DNA of 35,964 nt from Spongiactinospora rosea (GTDB lineage Bacteria; Actinomycetota; Actinomycetes; Streptosporangiales; Streptosporangiaceae), in assembly GCF_003315795.1 (NCBI RefSeq), contig NZ_QMEY01000045.1, positions 1-35,964 of the forward strand. Reading direction: 5' to 3'. Positions 7,866 to 18,029 of the stretch are shown piece after piece. The notes under the pieces are model-generated. The model did no database searches and was not told where the DNA came from. It saw nothing but the letters and a program-made list of their open reading frames with translations. The translations under genes were made by a program, and so were the position numbers. Position 1 is the stretch's first letter; the number at the start of each line of letters is the position of its first letter.

Positions 7866-10037
7866 TCAGGTCGCCTCCTCGGCGGGCCCCGGGTGGCGCA
7901 GCCAGACCGCGCCGAGCGGCGGCACGCGCAGCCGGGCCGAGTACGGCAGCCCGTGGTGGGAGAACTCCACCGCCCGCACATCGCCCAGGTTGCCGATGCC
8001 GCTGCCCGCGTACTCGTAGGCGTCGGTGTTGAGGGCTTCCTCCCACTGCCCCCCGTACGGCAGCCCCAGCCGGTAGTCGTCGTGCGGCGACCCCGAGAAG
8101 TTCGCGACGCAGGCCAGCGCCGACCCGTCGCGCGCGTACCGCAGGAACGAGAACGTGTTCCCCGGCGCGTCGTCGGCGTCGATCCAGCGGAACGCCTCCG
8201 GAGCGGCGTCCTGCTCCCACAGCGCCGGGGTGTCGCGGTAGATCCGGTTCAGGTCGCGGACCAGCAGTTGCGCGCCCTTGTGGACGTCGAAGTCGAGTAC
8301 CCACCAGTCCAGGCCGCGCTCCTCCGACCACTCCGAACCCTGGCCGAACTCCCCGCCCATGAACAGCAGCTGCTTGCCCGGATGCGCCCACATGAACGCC
8401 AGCAGCGCCCGCAGGTTGGCGAACCGCTGCCACTCGTCGCCGGGCATCTTGCCCAGCAGCGACCCCTTCCCGTGCACCACCTCGTCGTGGGAGAGGGGCA
8501 GCACGAAGTTCTCCGAGTACGCGTACATCAGGGAGAAGGTCATCTGGTGGTGGTGGTACTGGCGGAAGACCGGCTCGTGCCGCAGGTACGCGAGCGTGTC
8601 GTGCATCCAGCCCATGTTCCACTTGAAGCCGAACCCGAGCCCGCCCAGGTACGCCGGACGCGACACCCCCGGCCACGCCGTGGACTCCTCCGCGATCGTC
8701 ACGATCCCCGGGGCCTCGCGGTAGCAGACGGAGTTCATCTCCTTGAGGAACTCCACCGCGTCCAGGTTCTCCCGGCCGCCGTGGATGTTGGGGGTCCACT
8801 CGCCCTCGCGGCGGGAGTAGTCCAGGTAGAGCATCGAGGCGACCGCGTCGACCCGCAGGCCGTCCACATGGAACTCCTTCAGCCAGTACAACGCGTTGGC
8901 CACCAGGAAGTTACGCACCTCGGCACGTCCGTAGTCGAAGACGTACGTGCCCCAGTCGGGATGCTCGCCCCGGAAGGGATCGGCGTGCTCGTACAGGGGC
9001 GTGCCGTCGAACCTGGCCAGCGCCCAGTCGTCCATCGGGAAGTGCGCGGGCACCCAGTCCAGGAGCACCCCGATCCCGGCGCGGTGCAGCTCGTCCACCA
9101 GATGGCGGAAGTCGTCGGGTGAGCCGAACCGCGCCGTCGGCGCGTAGTAGGACGTGACCTGGTACCCCCACGACGGACCGAACGGATGCTCGGCCACCGG
9201 CAGGAACTCCACATGCGTGAAACCCATGTCCCGGACGTACTCCACAAGCTGCACGGCCAGCTCGCGATAGGACAGTCCGGGCCGCCACGACCCCAGGTGC
9301 ACCTCGTAGACGCTCATCGGCTCGGCGAGCGTCCGCCGCGACGGGCGTTCGCGCATCCACCGGTCGTCGCGCCAGGCGTAGGCCGAGCCGTCCACCACGG
9401 AGGCGGTCGCGGGCGGGCATTCGGTACGCCGGGCCATCGGGTCGGCCTTCATCCGCCAGACGCCGTCCACCCCGAGGACCGCGAACTTGTACCGCTCGCC
9501 CGCCGCCGCGCCGGGTACGAACAGCTCCCACACCCCGGACCGCCCGAGGGACCGCATCGGATGCCCCGAACCGTCCCAGTGGTTGAGATCGCCGACGACC
9601 CGCACCCCGCGCGCGTTCGGCGCCCACACCGAGAACGCGGTGCCGTCCTCGTCGTCGTGCCGGATCACCCGCGCGCCGAGGACCTCCCACAGCCGCTCGT
9701 GCCGGCCCTCCCCGATCAGGTGCAGGTCCACCTCGCCGAGCGTCGGCCAGTGCCGGTAGGGGTCGCCGCTCTCGTACGGCTCGCCGCCCGGATACCTCAC
9801 GCTCAGCCGATAGGCCGGGATCTTGTCCAGCCCGCCCACGACGACCTCGAACACCCCGTGCGCCACATGCCGCATGGCATGCCGCGCGCCGCCCTCCAGC
9901 ACCACCTCGACCTGCTCCGCCAGCGGTCGCAGCGCCCTGAACGTCACCCCACCGGGGCCGGGGTGAGCCCCGAGGATGGAATGGGGATCGTGGTGCGCGC
10001 CACCCGCCAGCCGGTCAAGCTCCGTGTTGTCCCGCAT
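7866..10037 (-). CDS. glgB: 1,4-alpha-glucan branching enzyme GlgB
   Basis: This GH13 branching enzyme (723 residues) transfers alpha-1,4 glucan segments to form alpha-1,6 branches in glycogen or capsular-type alpha-glucan. It has an N-terminal family-48 carbohydrate-binding region (HHDPHSILGAHPGPGGVTFR), then the catalytic barrel with nucleophile Asp in GLRVDAVASM (about 396), acid/base Glu in IAEES (about 450) and transition-state Asp in LSHDEVVHGKGSL (about 516). A C-terminal all-beta domain ends the protein. AGGG precedes the ATG by 8 bases. In related actinobacteria glgB directly follows mak in the GlgE operon. Here a 4.8-kb opposite-strand island separates them, so glgB probably uses its own promoter in 10038-10344. 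Confidence 0.96.
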   Translation of the reverse strand: MRDNTELDRLAGGAHHDPHSILGAHPGPGGVTFRALRPLAEQVEVVLEGGARHAMRHVAHGVFEVVVGGLDKIPAYRLSVRYPGGEPYESGDPYRHWPTLGEVDLHLIGEGRHERLWEVLGARVIRHDDEDGTAFSVWAPNARGVRVVGDLNHWDGSGHPMRSLGRSGVWELFVPGAAAGERYKFAVLGVDGVWRMKADPMARRTECPPATASVVDGSAYAWRDDRWMRERPSRRTLAEPMSVYEVHLGSWRPGLSYRELAVQLVEYVRDMGFTHVEFLPVAEHPFGPSWGYQVTSYYAPTARFGSPDDFRHLVDELHRAGIGVLLDWVPAHFPMDDWALARFDGTPLYEHADPFRGEHPDWGTYVFDYGRAEVRNFLVANALYWLKEFHVDGLRVDAVASMLYLDYSRREGEWTPNIHGGRENLDAVEFLKEMNSVCYREAPGIVTIAEESTAWPGVSRPAYLGGLGFGFKWNMGWMHDTLAYLRHEPVFRQYHHHQMTFSLMYAYSENFVLPLSHDEVVHGKGSLLGKMPGDEWQRFANLRALLAFMWAHPGKQLLFMGGEFGQGSEWSEERGLDWWVLDFDVHKGAQLLVRDLNRIYRDTPALWEQDAAPEAFRWIDADDAPGNTFSFLRYARDGSALACVANFSGSPHDDYRLGLPYGGQWEEALNTDAYEYAGSGIGNLGDVRAVEFSHHGLPYSARLRVPPLGAVWLRHPGPAEEAT

Positions 10038-10344
10038 GCTCTAACCCTGCCCGAGCGAGGGGATTCAACCCACGTTTTCCCGTGACGTCTCAGGAAAGAT
10101 CTGCATGTCCGGCGGGTTACTTCGGCACCTTCACGGTGGATGGGGCCCAGATCCTCACCTACGGCAAGGCCCTGTGGACGCCGCCGCACATGCGTATCAA
10201 TCGCCACAGGCGTCACATCATCCTCACCCTGAGAGATCCATTAGTAACTCTACGAAGAAGCGGGGTGAGGAGACAATAGCCGTGAACGCAGGCGGTCGCG
10301 GTCATCGGGCGCGCCTTCATCTCGATGTCGAGCGAAGGAGAGCA
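10038..10344. promoter_or_regulatory. Divergent intergenic region of glgB and the lectin-like gene
   Basis: This is about 300 bases without a convincing gene, and it must hold promoters for glgB (minus) and the island (plus). A relatively AT-rich stretch, ATTAGTAACTCTACGAAG, lies near 10240-10260. An AGGAG at 10268-10272 precedes a GTG at 10281 that is in frame with the lectin-like gene, so a longer product is possible. Confidence 0.4.
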
Positions 10345-10596
10345 ATGGCCAGGTACAACACCGAAATTCACACGGGCGGTGGCGGCTGGCAGCCGGACCG
10401 GCCGCTGACCATCAGTATCGCCAACCGCAATGACGTCGTCCCGGCGGACGGCCGGCCTTCGACGGGCACCACCGTCACGTGGAGCGGCGACGAGGGCAGT
10501 GGCTCGGTGACCTTCTTCGACGGTGGCAGCAGGTTCGAGGGAACGGCCCGGTTCCCTGGTGAGGGCCCGGTCGAGTACCGGGGGCGCATCGCTTAA
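10345..10596 (+). CDS. Small OAA-like lectin candidate
   Basis: This is an 83-residue protein with no signal peptide or membrane segment. Its ends resemble the repeat unit of Oscillatoria agardhii agglutinin (OAA) family high-mannose-binding lectins: RYNTEIHTGG...W at the start and FEGTARFPGEGPVEYRGRI at the end, compared with the family's YNVENQWGG...W and LNGTMTYAGEGPIGFR. OAA proteins carry two or more 66-residue repeats, whereas this has one repeat's worth with an altered middle. The sugar-binding role is therefore an inference from partial similarity recalled without a search. Start choice: GAAGGAG lies 4 bases before the ATG. It is followed by a strong hairpin and then the effector gene on the same strand. 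Confidence 0.55.
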   Translation: MARYNTEIHTGGGGWQPDRPLTISIANRNDVVPADGRPSTGTTVTWSGDEGSGSVTFFDGGSRFEGTARFPGEGPVEYRGRIA

Positions 10597-10607
10597 TGGC
10601 TGAACGA

Positions 10608-10651
10608 CCCGGGCCGGTTCGCGTGCGACGGGAGACGCGAACCGGCCCGGG
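10608..10651 (+). terminator. Perfect 17-bp-stem hairpin after the lectin-like gene
   Basis: CCCGGGCCGGTTCGCGT (10608-10624) pairs perfectly with its inverse complement at 10635-10651 across a 10-base loop, 11 bases after the stop codon. It lacks a T-run, as many actinobacterial terminators do. It may end or attenuate transcription between the small abundant-type protein and the large effector. Confidence 0.65.
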
Positions 10652-10765
10652 ACGTCGAATCGACCGGCGGCGACGTTCGTGCGACGCCGTGAACGCGGTG
10701 CCGCGACGTGCCCGATGTCATCCTGTTGCGTCCTGGTAGGTGGAGCCGACCAGAAAAGGCGCTGG

Positions 10766-13700
10766 ATGCCCGGTCCCGAGAAGACGCGCCTGCCGAAACC
10801 GCGCACGTCGTCCGTGTCGCCGATGGTGGACGCGCGCCGGTCCGCCGGTCGGCCGGCGATGGAGCGCAGTACGGCGGACGTCGTGCGCGCACGCTCCCAC
10901 GTCGGCAACGCCGCAATGGCGGCGGCGCTGGGCGGTCTGCCACGGGACGCGAAGCCGCAGCCGTCCGGGTGGACGGGGCGGATGCTGCTGGCCGGGCAGA
11001 ACCTGGCGGGCAACCAGGCCATCGCGTACCAGGCCGCGGCTATTCCCGCCGTCAGAAAGCCGCCACCGGCCAGGCCGGTCGGCCCGAAGGCCAGGGCTCC
11101 CGCCGCCCAGGGCCCGGAGAAAAAGGACCTGCCCGAGAAAGCGGAGCGCCCCGAAAAGGGGGCCGGGAAGGAAAAGGCAGGCCCGCGTTCGCCGGGCGCG
11201 GACCCGAAATTCCAGGCGCTGAAGAAAGACGTCACCGCCAAGAAGAAGGCGATCGGCTCCAGCCACCCGCCCGCCACCGTGGAGGCCGGTTCGGCACAGG
11301 CCGCGGCCGAGCCGCCCGCCGATGACCGCGAGGCGCGCGGCAAGGCGGCGCACGCCGAGGACATGGACGCCGCCCGGCCGAAGGAGTTCGACAAGCAGGC
11401 GTTCATCGAGGCGGTCAGAAAAGCGGTCGCGGACCGGGCCCCGAAGAACCTCGACGAGGCGGACAAGTTCAGCGAATCGGGCAAGGCCGACGAGGTCAGG
11501 ACCGAGGTCCAGGGCAAGGTCGGCGAGGGCAAGGACGCCTCCGCGCGCGAGATCGCCGACACCACAGCCCAGGTACCGCAGCCCGCGCCGGACGCCAAGC
11601 AGGTCGTCCCGATGGCCCCGGACCAGGTGCCCGGCAGGCCGGGCGCGCCGAACCCGAACCAGGCCGCCCCCGACCGCCTGCCTCCGTCGGCCACGGACCT
11701 GTCGGCCGGTCCTGAGCAGGTCGAACGGCAGATGGCCGAGGCGAAGGTCACCGAGGGCCAACTGGCGTTCCAGAACTCCCGCGAGCCGCAGTTCGATGCG
11801 GCGGTCAAAGACAAGAAGACCATGGAGGCGCATTCGGCGACCGCCCCCGGGAAACTGCGCGCCGAAGAGTCCCGCGAACTCGCCCAGGTCAAGAACACCG
11901 CCGCCACCCGTGGTCCGGCCGCGATGGCGGGCATTCACGCGACCCGCGTGGCGACGGGCCGGCAGGTGGGCACGGGCAAGGCCGGTACGAAATCCAAGGA
12001 CGAGGACAAGCGCAAACAGGTCACCGAACTTCTGCAGAAGGTCTTCGACCAGACGAAGTCCGACGTGGAAAAGATCCTCACGGATCTGGACAAGAAGGTC
12101 GATGACGAGTTCGCCACGAAGGAAAAGCGCGCCCGGGACCGCTTCACCGCCGACCACGAAGAGGGCATGCGCCGCTACAAGGACGCGCGCTACAGCGGCC
12201 TCACCGGCAAGGCCCGCTGGGTGCGCGACCTGTTCGCGGGCCTGCCCGAAGAGGCGAACCGGATATACGAGCGCGCGAAGGACGGCTATCTGGCGGCGAT
12301 GGACCGGATCATCTCCGAGATCGCCGACACCGTCGAAGCCGAGCTGAAGCGCGCCAAGGACCGCATCGCGACCGGCCGCAAGGAACTGAAGGCGGCCGTG
12401 GACAAGCTGCCCGCGGATCTGAAGGCCATCGGCCGGGAGGCCGCCACCGACTTCGCCGGAAAATTCGACGAACTCAAGGAAAGCGTCGACGACAAGGGCA
12501 CCGAACTGGTCGACACCCTGGCCACCAAGTACACCGACGCGGTGAAGTCGGTCGATGAGGAGATAGCGCAGGAAAAGGAGAAGAACAAGGGCCTGGTGGC
12601 CAAGGCCGCGGATGCCATCGGCGGCGTGATCAAGACGATCATCGAACTCGGCCGGATGCTGATGGGCGTACTCCGCAAGGCGGTGTCCGCCATCGGCGCG
12701 ATCCTGAAGGACCCGATCGGCTTCCTGGGCAATCTGGTGACGGGTGTCGGCGGCGGCCTCAAGCTGTTCATGAAGAACGCGGGCCGCCACCTCGAAGCGG
12801 GCGTGCTGACCTGGCTGCTCGGCGCGGGCGCCGCCGCCGGGCTGCGACTTCCGGCCGGCTTCGACGTCCTCGGCATCCTCACGATGATCGCCGCCCTGCT
12901 GGGCCTGTCCTGGCCGAACATCCGCGCCCGGCTGGCTCGCAGGGTCCCCGACCAGGCCATCGTCGCGGCGGAGACCGCGGTACCGCTCGTCGCCCAGGTC
13001 AGGCGGCGGGGCGTGGCCGGGATGTGGGACGACCTGAAGACCTACGTCGGCGACCTCAAGAAGACCCTGATCTCCGACCTGGTCTCCTACCTGCTACCGA
13101 CGATCGTCATCGCCGGGATCACCTGGATCGTGTCGCTGTTCAACCCGGCGTCGGCGTTCATCCGCGCCTGCAAGATGATCATCGACATCATCCGGTTCAT
13201 CGTGACCAACGCCCGCCAGATCATCGAGTTCGTCAACGCGGTGCTGGACGCGGTGATCGCCATCGCCCGGGGTGGCAGCGGCGGGGTTCCTGTGCTGGTG
13301 GAACGCGCGCTGGCCAAGTCCATCCCGGTGCTGATCGGCGCGCTGGCGGCGCTGCTGGGCATCGGCGGCATCGCGGGCAAGGTCCGGCAGATCATCCAGA
13401 AGCTGTCCCGGCCGGTGAACCGCGCCATCGACCGGGTGGTCGACAAGATCGTCGGGCTGATCAAGCAGCTCTGGCAGAAGCACAAGGGCAAGCCCGACCC
13501 CAAGAAGCCCCGGCCGCGTAAGGAGCCCCGGACCCGCAAGCCGGAGCGTCCCCGTGGCCGTACGCCGCGAAGGCCCCAAAGGCCGCGCAGACCGAGCAGG
13601 CCGCACGACCCCATAAAGCCCCGGAGGCCCGGCAAGGACAAGCGTGACGATCGGGCGAAGGTTCGGTGGCCGCGGCCCTCCGGGAGGCGGTGGCCCTGGT

Positions 13701-13783
13701 ACGGCCCGGGGCGTCCCTGGACGGGATCGATGAGAAGCTGGGGCCGATCCGGCGCAGGCACGCGCTCAAGCGGCTGTCGCTGA
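10766..13783 (+). CDS. eCIS-type effector/polymorphic toxin, N-terminal and central region (reading frame shifted near 13650)
   Basis: This is a large protein (1005 residues in this frame) with the layout of effectors associated with extracellular contractile injection systems. Near the N-terminus are two copies of a helical motif seen in such cargo (HVGNAAMAAALGG about 40; LAGQNLAGNQAIAY about 75-88), then a Pro/Lys/Glu-rich disordered region (about 95-180). Next come long charged helical segments (about 300-640) and a hydrophobic helical region (about 640-880, including LLPTIVIAGITWIVSLF). A Lys/Arg/Pro-rich linker runs to about residue 960. The remaining ~45 residues in this frame are out-of-frame translation; the natural continuation is the frame starting at 13666. 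The ATG at 10766 was chosen because the conserved motif follows closely; a GTG at 10679 is possible. No eCIS structural genes are in the window. The family assignment rests on motif and layout recall. Confidence 0.7.
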   Translation: MPGPEKTRLPKPRTSSVSPMVDARRSAGRPAMERSTADVVRARSHVGNAAMAAALGGLPRDAKPQPSGWTGRMLLAGQNLAGNQAIAYQAAAIPAVRKPPPARPVGPKARAPAAQGPEKKDLPEKAERPEKGAGKEKAGPRSPGADPKFQALKKDVTAKKKAIGSSHPPATVEAGSAQAAAEPPADDREARGKAAHAEDMDAARPKEFDKQAFIEAVRKAVADRAPKNLDEADKFSESGKADEVRTEVQGKVGEGKDASAREIADTTAQVPQPAPDAKQVVPMAPDQVPGRPGAPNPNQAAPDRLPPSATDLSAGPEQVERQMAEAKVTEGQLAFQNSREPQFDAAVKDKKTMEAHSATAPGKLRAEESRELAQVKNTAATRGPAAMAGIHATRVATGRQVGTGKAGTKSKDEDKRKQVTELLQKVFDQTKSDVEKILTDLDKKVDDEFATKEKRARDRFTADHEEGMRRYKDARYSGLTGKARWVRDLFAGLPEEANRIYERAKDGYLAAMDRIISEIADTVEAELKRAKDRIATGRKELKAAVDKLPADLKAIGREAATDFAGKFDELKESVDDKGTELVDTLATKYTDAVKSVDEEIAQEKEKNKGLVAKAADAIGGVIKTIIELGRMLMGVLRKAVSAIGAILKDPIGFLGNLVTGVGGGLKLFMKNAGRHLEAGVLTWLLGAGAAAGLRLPAGFDVLGILTMIAALLGLSWPNIRARLARRVPDQAIVAAETAVPLVAQVRRRGVAGMWDDLKTYVGDLKKTLISDLVSYLLPTIVIAGITWIVSLFNPASAFIRACKMIIDIIRFIVTNARQIIEFVNAVLDAVIAIARGGSGGVPVLVERALAKSIPVLIGALAALLGIGGIAGKVRQIIQKLSRPVNRAIDRVVDKIVGLIKQLWQKHKGKPDPKKPRPRKEPRTRKPERPRGRTPRRPQRPRRPSRPHDPIKPRRPGKDKRDDRAKVRWPRPSGRRWPWYGPGRPWTGSMRSWGRSGAGTRSSGCR

Positions 13784-14610
13784 TCATCGAGCACTTCGGG
13801 CCGACCAGGACCACGATCCGGTTCGCCGCCGTGAACAGCCCGGAGGAGACCAGCGGGCCGGTCAATCTCTGGCACAAGACCTACGACGGAATCAGGCACC
13901 TCGTAGAACTGGCCAAGGGGCTGAACCGGCTGGACACCAAGAAGACGCCTTTTGATGACGGCTCATCAGAGGTGGAATTGCTTACATTCGCATCCGGTAA
14001 AAAGGCGGTTCGCAAAGTCGCTTTTGATGACACACCCGACATGCCCAGCGCCACTCCGTCGGCGCGCCGGTTCATGCGGAGCGCAGATGATCGCGCCGAC
14101 GCGGAACGGCTGGCCTTCCTCGTCGCTCGTGCGGTCGGAGCAAAGGTGCCCGCGGCGTTCCGCTATTCGGAGACCGAGCTGTTGATGGATTATGTCGGAG
14201 GGATCCCTGGGCGAACCCTGCAGGGCGACGAGCGGGAGCAGGAGCGGCTGATGAGCACACCGTCGGGAAAGCGTCTCGGACTGCTCGACGTCCTGATCGG
14301 CAACGAGGACAGAAACCCAGGTAACTGGAAGGTCGTTGATGGCGAGGTCGTCGGAATCGACCAGGGTGAAGCATGGTCGGATGCCGGCAAGAGCCTACCT
14401 GACTGGGGATATCAAACGTTCGGCAGAGAGTACTATGACTTCGCGAACGATCGCTGGCGCAAAAACGACCTGAGTCGTGCTGATGTCGAGCGGATGGAGG
14501 AGGCGCTCAAAGCCGTCCGCTCAGAATTCATCCCCTCCCGGCAAGAGTGGTACGATGATATGATGAAGCGTTTCGCGGAAGTGAAGAAACACAGCCGCTG
14601 GCGTGCGTGA
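13666..14610 (+). CDS. Effector C-terminal module: kinase-like (PI3/4-kinase- or HipA-type) toxin domain, frameshifted from the preceding gene
   Basis: This frame (314 residues from a GTG) continues the preceding protein after a one-base frame change. The first 50 residues (REAVALVRPG to RLSLIIEHF) look like the conserved segment before an effector's variable tip. The tip has kinase-fold landmarks: Lys in AVRKVAF (about 117), a helix with DAERLAFLVARAVGA (Glu about 147), a hinge-like LLMDYVGG (about 172-179), the catalytic loop LIGNEDRNPGNW (Asp 215, Asn 220) and the metal-binding Asp in VVGIDQGEAW (about 232). GN.DR..GNW is the loop form of PI3/4-kinase-, HipA- and actin-fragmin-kinase-like enzymes. 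All key residues are present, suggesting phosphotransfer to protein or lipid. From about 13950 on, codons become visibly more AT-rich than in the N-terminal part, as expected for a swapped toxin tip. Confidence 0.7.
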   Translation: MAAALREAVALVRPGASLDGIDEKLGPIRRRHALKRLSLIIEHFGPTRTTIRFAAVNSPEETSGPVNLWHKTYDGIRHLVELAKGLNRLDTKKTPFDDGSSEVELLTFASGKKAVRKVAFDDTPDMPSATPSARRFMRSADDRADAERLAFLVARAVGAKVPAAFRYSETELLMDYVGGIPGRTLQGDEREQERLMSTPSGKRLGLLDVLIGNEDRNPGNWKVVDGEVVGIDQGEAWSDAGKSLPDWGYQTFGREYYDFANDRWRKNDLSRADVERMEEALKAVRSEFIPSRQEWYDDMMKRFAEVKKHSRWRA

Positions 14611-14624
14611 ACCGGAGGGTTGAA

Positions 14625-14858
14625 ATGCCCACTCGCATCCTCTACGCAGTCGACACGGCCACGGGGGAGAGATATCGGCTCATGACCCTCCACCCCGACG
14701 GTTCGCTGACCGCAGATGCCCCTGACATGGTCGAGGCCATCCCCATCTTCCAAGCACGTGGGCTCTCCAACGAATTCATCTTCGAGCGCACAAGGCGCCG
14801 TTCCAATGCCTATATACGGCATGTCGAAGAGGTCATCCCCGACCCCGACCCGCAGTAA
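14625..14858 (+). CDS. Small protein downstream of the effector (unrecognised; candidate immunity or accessory protein)
   Basis: This 77-residue protein starts at the ATG preceded by GGAGGG and a 5-base spacer, 14 bases after the stop of the kinase-like frame, so it is probably translated from the same mRNA. It begins with a beta-rich TRILYAVDTATGERYRLMTLHPDGSL, then a helix-forming MVEAIPIFQARG, and ends in an acidic tail. I do not recognise the family. Position suggests a partner of the toxin tip (immunity or chaperone), but injected effectors often lack immunity genes. Its stop lies 4 bases from the convergent end of mak. Confidence 0.6.
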   Translation: MPTRILYAVDTATGERYRLMTLHPDGSLTADAPDMVEAIPIFQARGLSNEFIFERTRRRSNAYIRHVEEVIPDPDPQ

Positions 14859-14862
14859 CCCG

Positions 14863-16190
14863 TCAGGAGAAGGCGGCCAGCGGTATCGGCAGCCAGGAGG
14901 GGCGGTTGCGGGCCTCGTACACCACCTCGTACACCGCCTTGCCCAGCTCCAGCGCCCGCAGCAGCGCCGCCTCCTCCGCCTCCAGGTGGCGGCCCGCGCC
15001 CTCGGAGTAGCCCGCCAGGAAGGACGCGCGGTTGCGCGCCGCCCATTCCTGGGCGCGGTCCTCCAGGGAGGCCGCGTCGGGGTGGTCGGCGAGCATGTGG
15101 CGGGCGGCGTAGTCGAAGGAGCGGAGCATCCCGGCGACGTCGCGCAGCGGTGAGGACAGCGCGCGGCGTTCGGCCAGCGGCTGGCCCGGTTCGCCCTCGA
15201 AGTCGAGCACGATCCAGTCGGTGGGGGTGCGCATGACCTGGCCGAGGTGGTAGTCGCCGTGCACCCGCTGGACCGGCACCGGGCCGGTGATGTCGGCCAG
15301 GTCGTTGTAGGCGTCGTGGGCGATCCCGGCGCGTCCGCCGAGCGCGGGGACCTCCGCGATGGCCTGGTCCAGGCGGCGGCGCAGCATCTCGGCCATCCGC
15401 TTCACGTCGGGCGGCTCGACGACCCCGGTGGGGAAGGCCGCGGCCAGTTCGCGATGGACGTGGGCGGTGGCCGTGCCGAGCCGGTACGCCTCGGCGGCGA
15501 AGTCGCCGCCCGCCTCGTCCGCGCCGACCTCGGGCAGGGACGCGTAGAGGTCGCGGACGCTGGTGAGGGCCAGCGCCCAGCCGTCGTTCGCGACGCTCAG
15601 GTACTCCTGCATGATCGCCAGCGTGGTCGGCTCGCCGTCCAGGTCGGTCTCGATCCAGCCGTACGGCGTGGCGATGTGCGCCGAACCGCGCTCCGCCAGC
15701 GCCGTGACGATCTCCAGTTCCGGATTGACGCCGGGCGTGAGGCGGCGGAACAGCTTGCAGATGTACGCGTCGCCGAACACCAGCGAGGTGTTGGACTGCT
15801 CGGCCCCGATCACCAGGCTGCGCGCGCCGACGTCGATGGCGACGTCCGCCATGTGCCGGAAGCGCAACCGCGACTCGCCGGACCCGAGGTCGGCGTCGTC
15901 GGCCATGGCGCGCAGCAGCGCGCCGGTGACCTCGGAGTCGTGGGCCGCGTCGTAGGTGTCGGGGCCGATCTGCACGTGCCTGAGCCGGGACGGTACGTCA
16001 GCAGAGCGCCCCAGCAGGATCTGGTACCGATCCAGGGTTTCGCCCTGCCGGACGGCCACGATCAGGTGGCTCATTCCCGAGGCCATCTCGATCTCGGACT
16101 CGACGGTGACTTCTTCGATGGCACGCCCTTTCCCGGCGAACCACCGTTGCCGGGCGATCCAGCCGGAGAGCAGTTCCTCGAAGGTGTTCG

Positions 16191-16194
<4 letters not shown>
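14863..16194 (-). CDS. mak: Maltokinase (Mak/Pep2)
   Basis: This 443-residue enzyme phosphorylates maltose with ATP to maltose-1-phosphate, the precursor of GlgE's donor. It has the N-terminal cap domain of actinobacterial maltokinases (SGWIARQRWFAGKGR), an APH-like kinase core with VHGDYHLGQVM as the catalytic loop (Asp in HGD) and WIVLDFEGEP carrying the metal-binding Asp. Its GTG start overlaps the treS stop by four bases (GTGA), indicating translational coupling in a glgE-treS-mak operon. In some actinobacteria Mak is fused to or complexed with TreS; here they are separate. The convergent effector-island gene ends 4 bases beyond its stop. Confidence 0.95.
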
Positions 16195-17936
<1,742 letters not shown>

Positions 17937-18029
17937 CGTGGTGACTCCCCGCTTGTCTCGATCGCTCGCGGTTCCGCGGCCGGGGGCGGCCGGCGGCGCG
18001 GGCTGTTGCCTACGCTCGCTGCACCGGGC

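Noticed and set aside
10718..12790. 690-residue minus-strand frame opposite the effector
   Set aside because: It is a shadow of the effector frame; composition is repetitive Leu/Gly/Asp/Arg without motifs.
13640..13670. Programmed -1 ribosomal frameshift
   Set aside because: I found no X-XXY-YYZ slippery heptamer in the possible switch interval, so an indel or sequence error is simpler.
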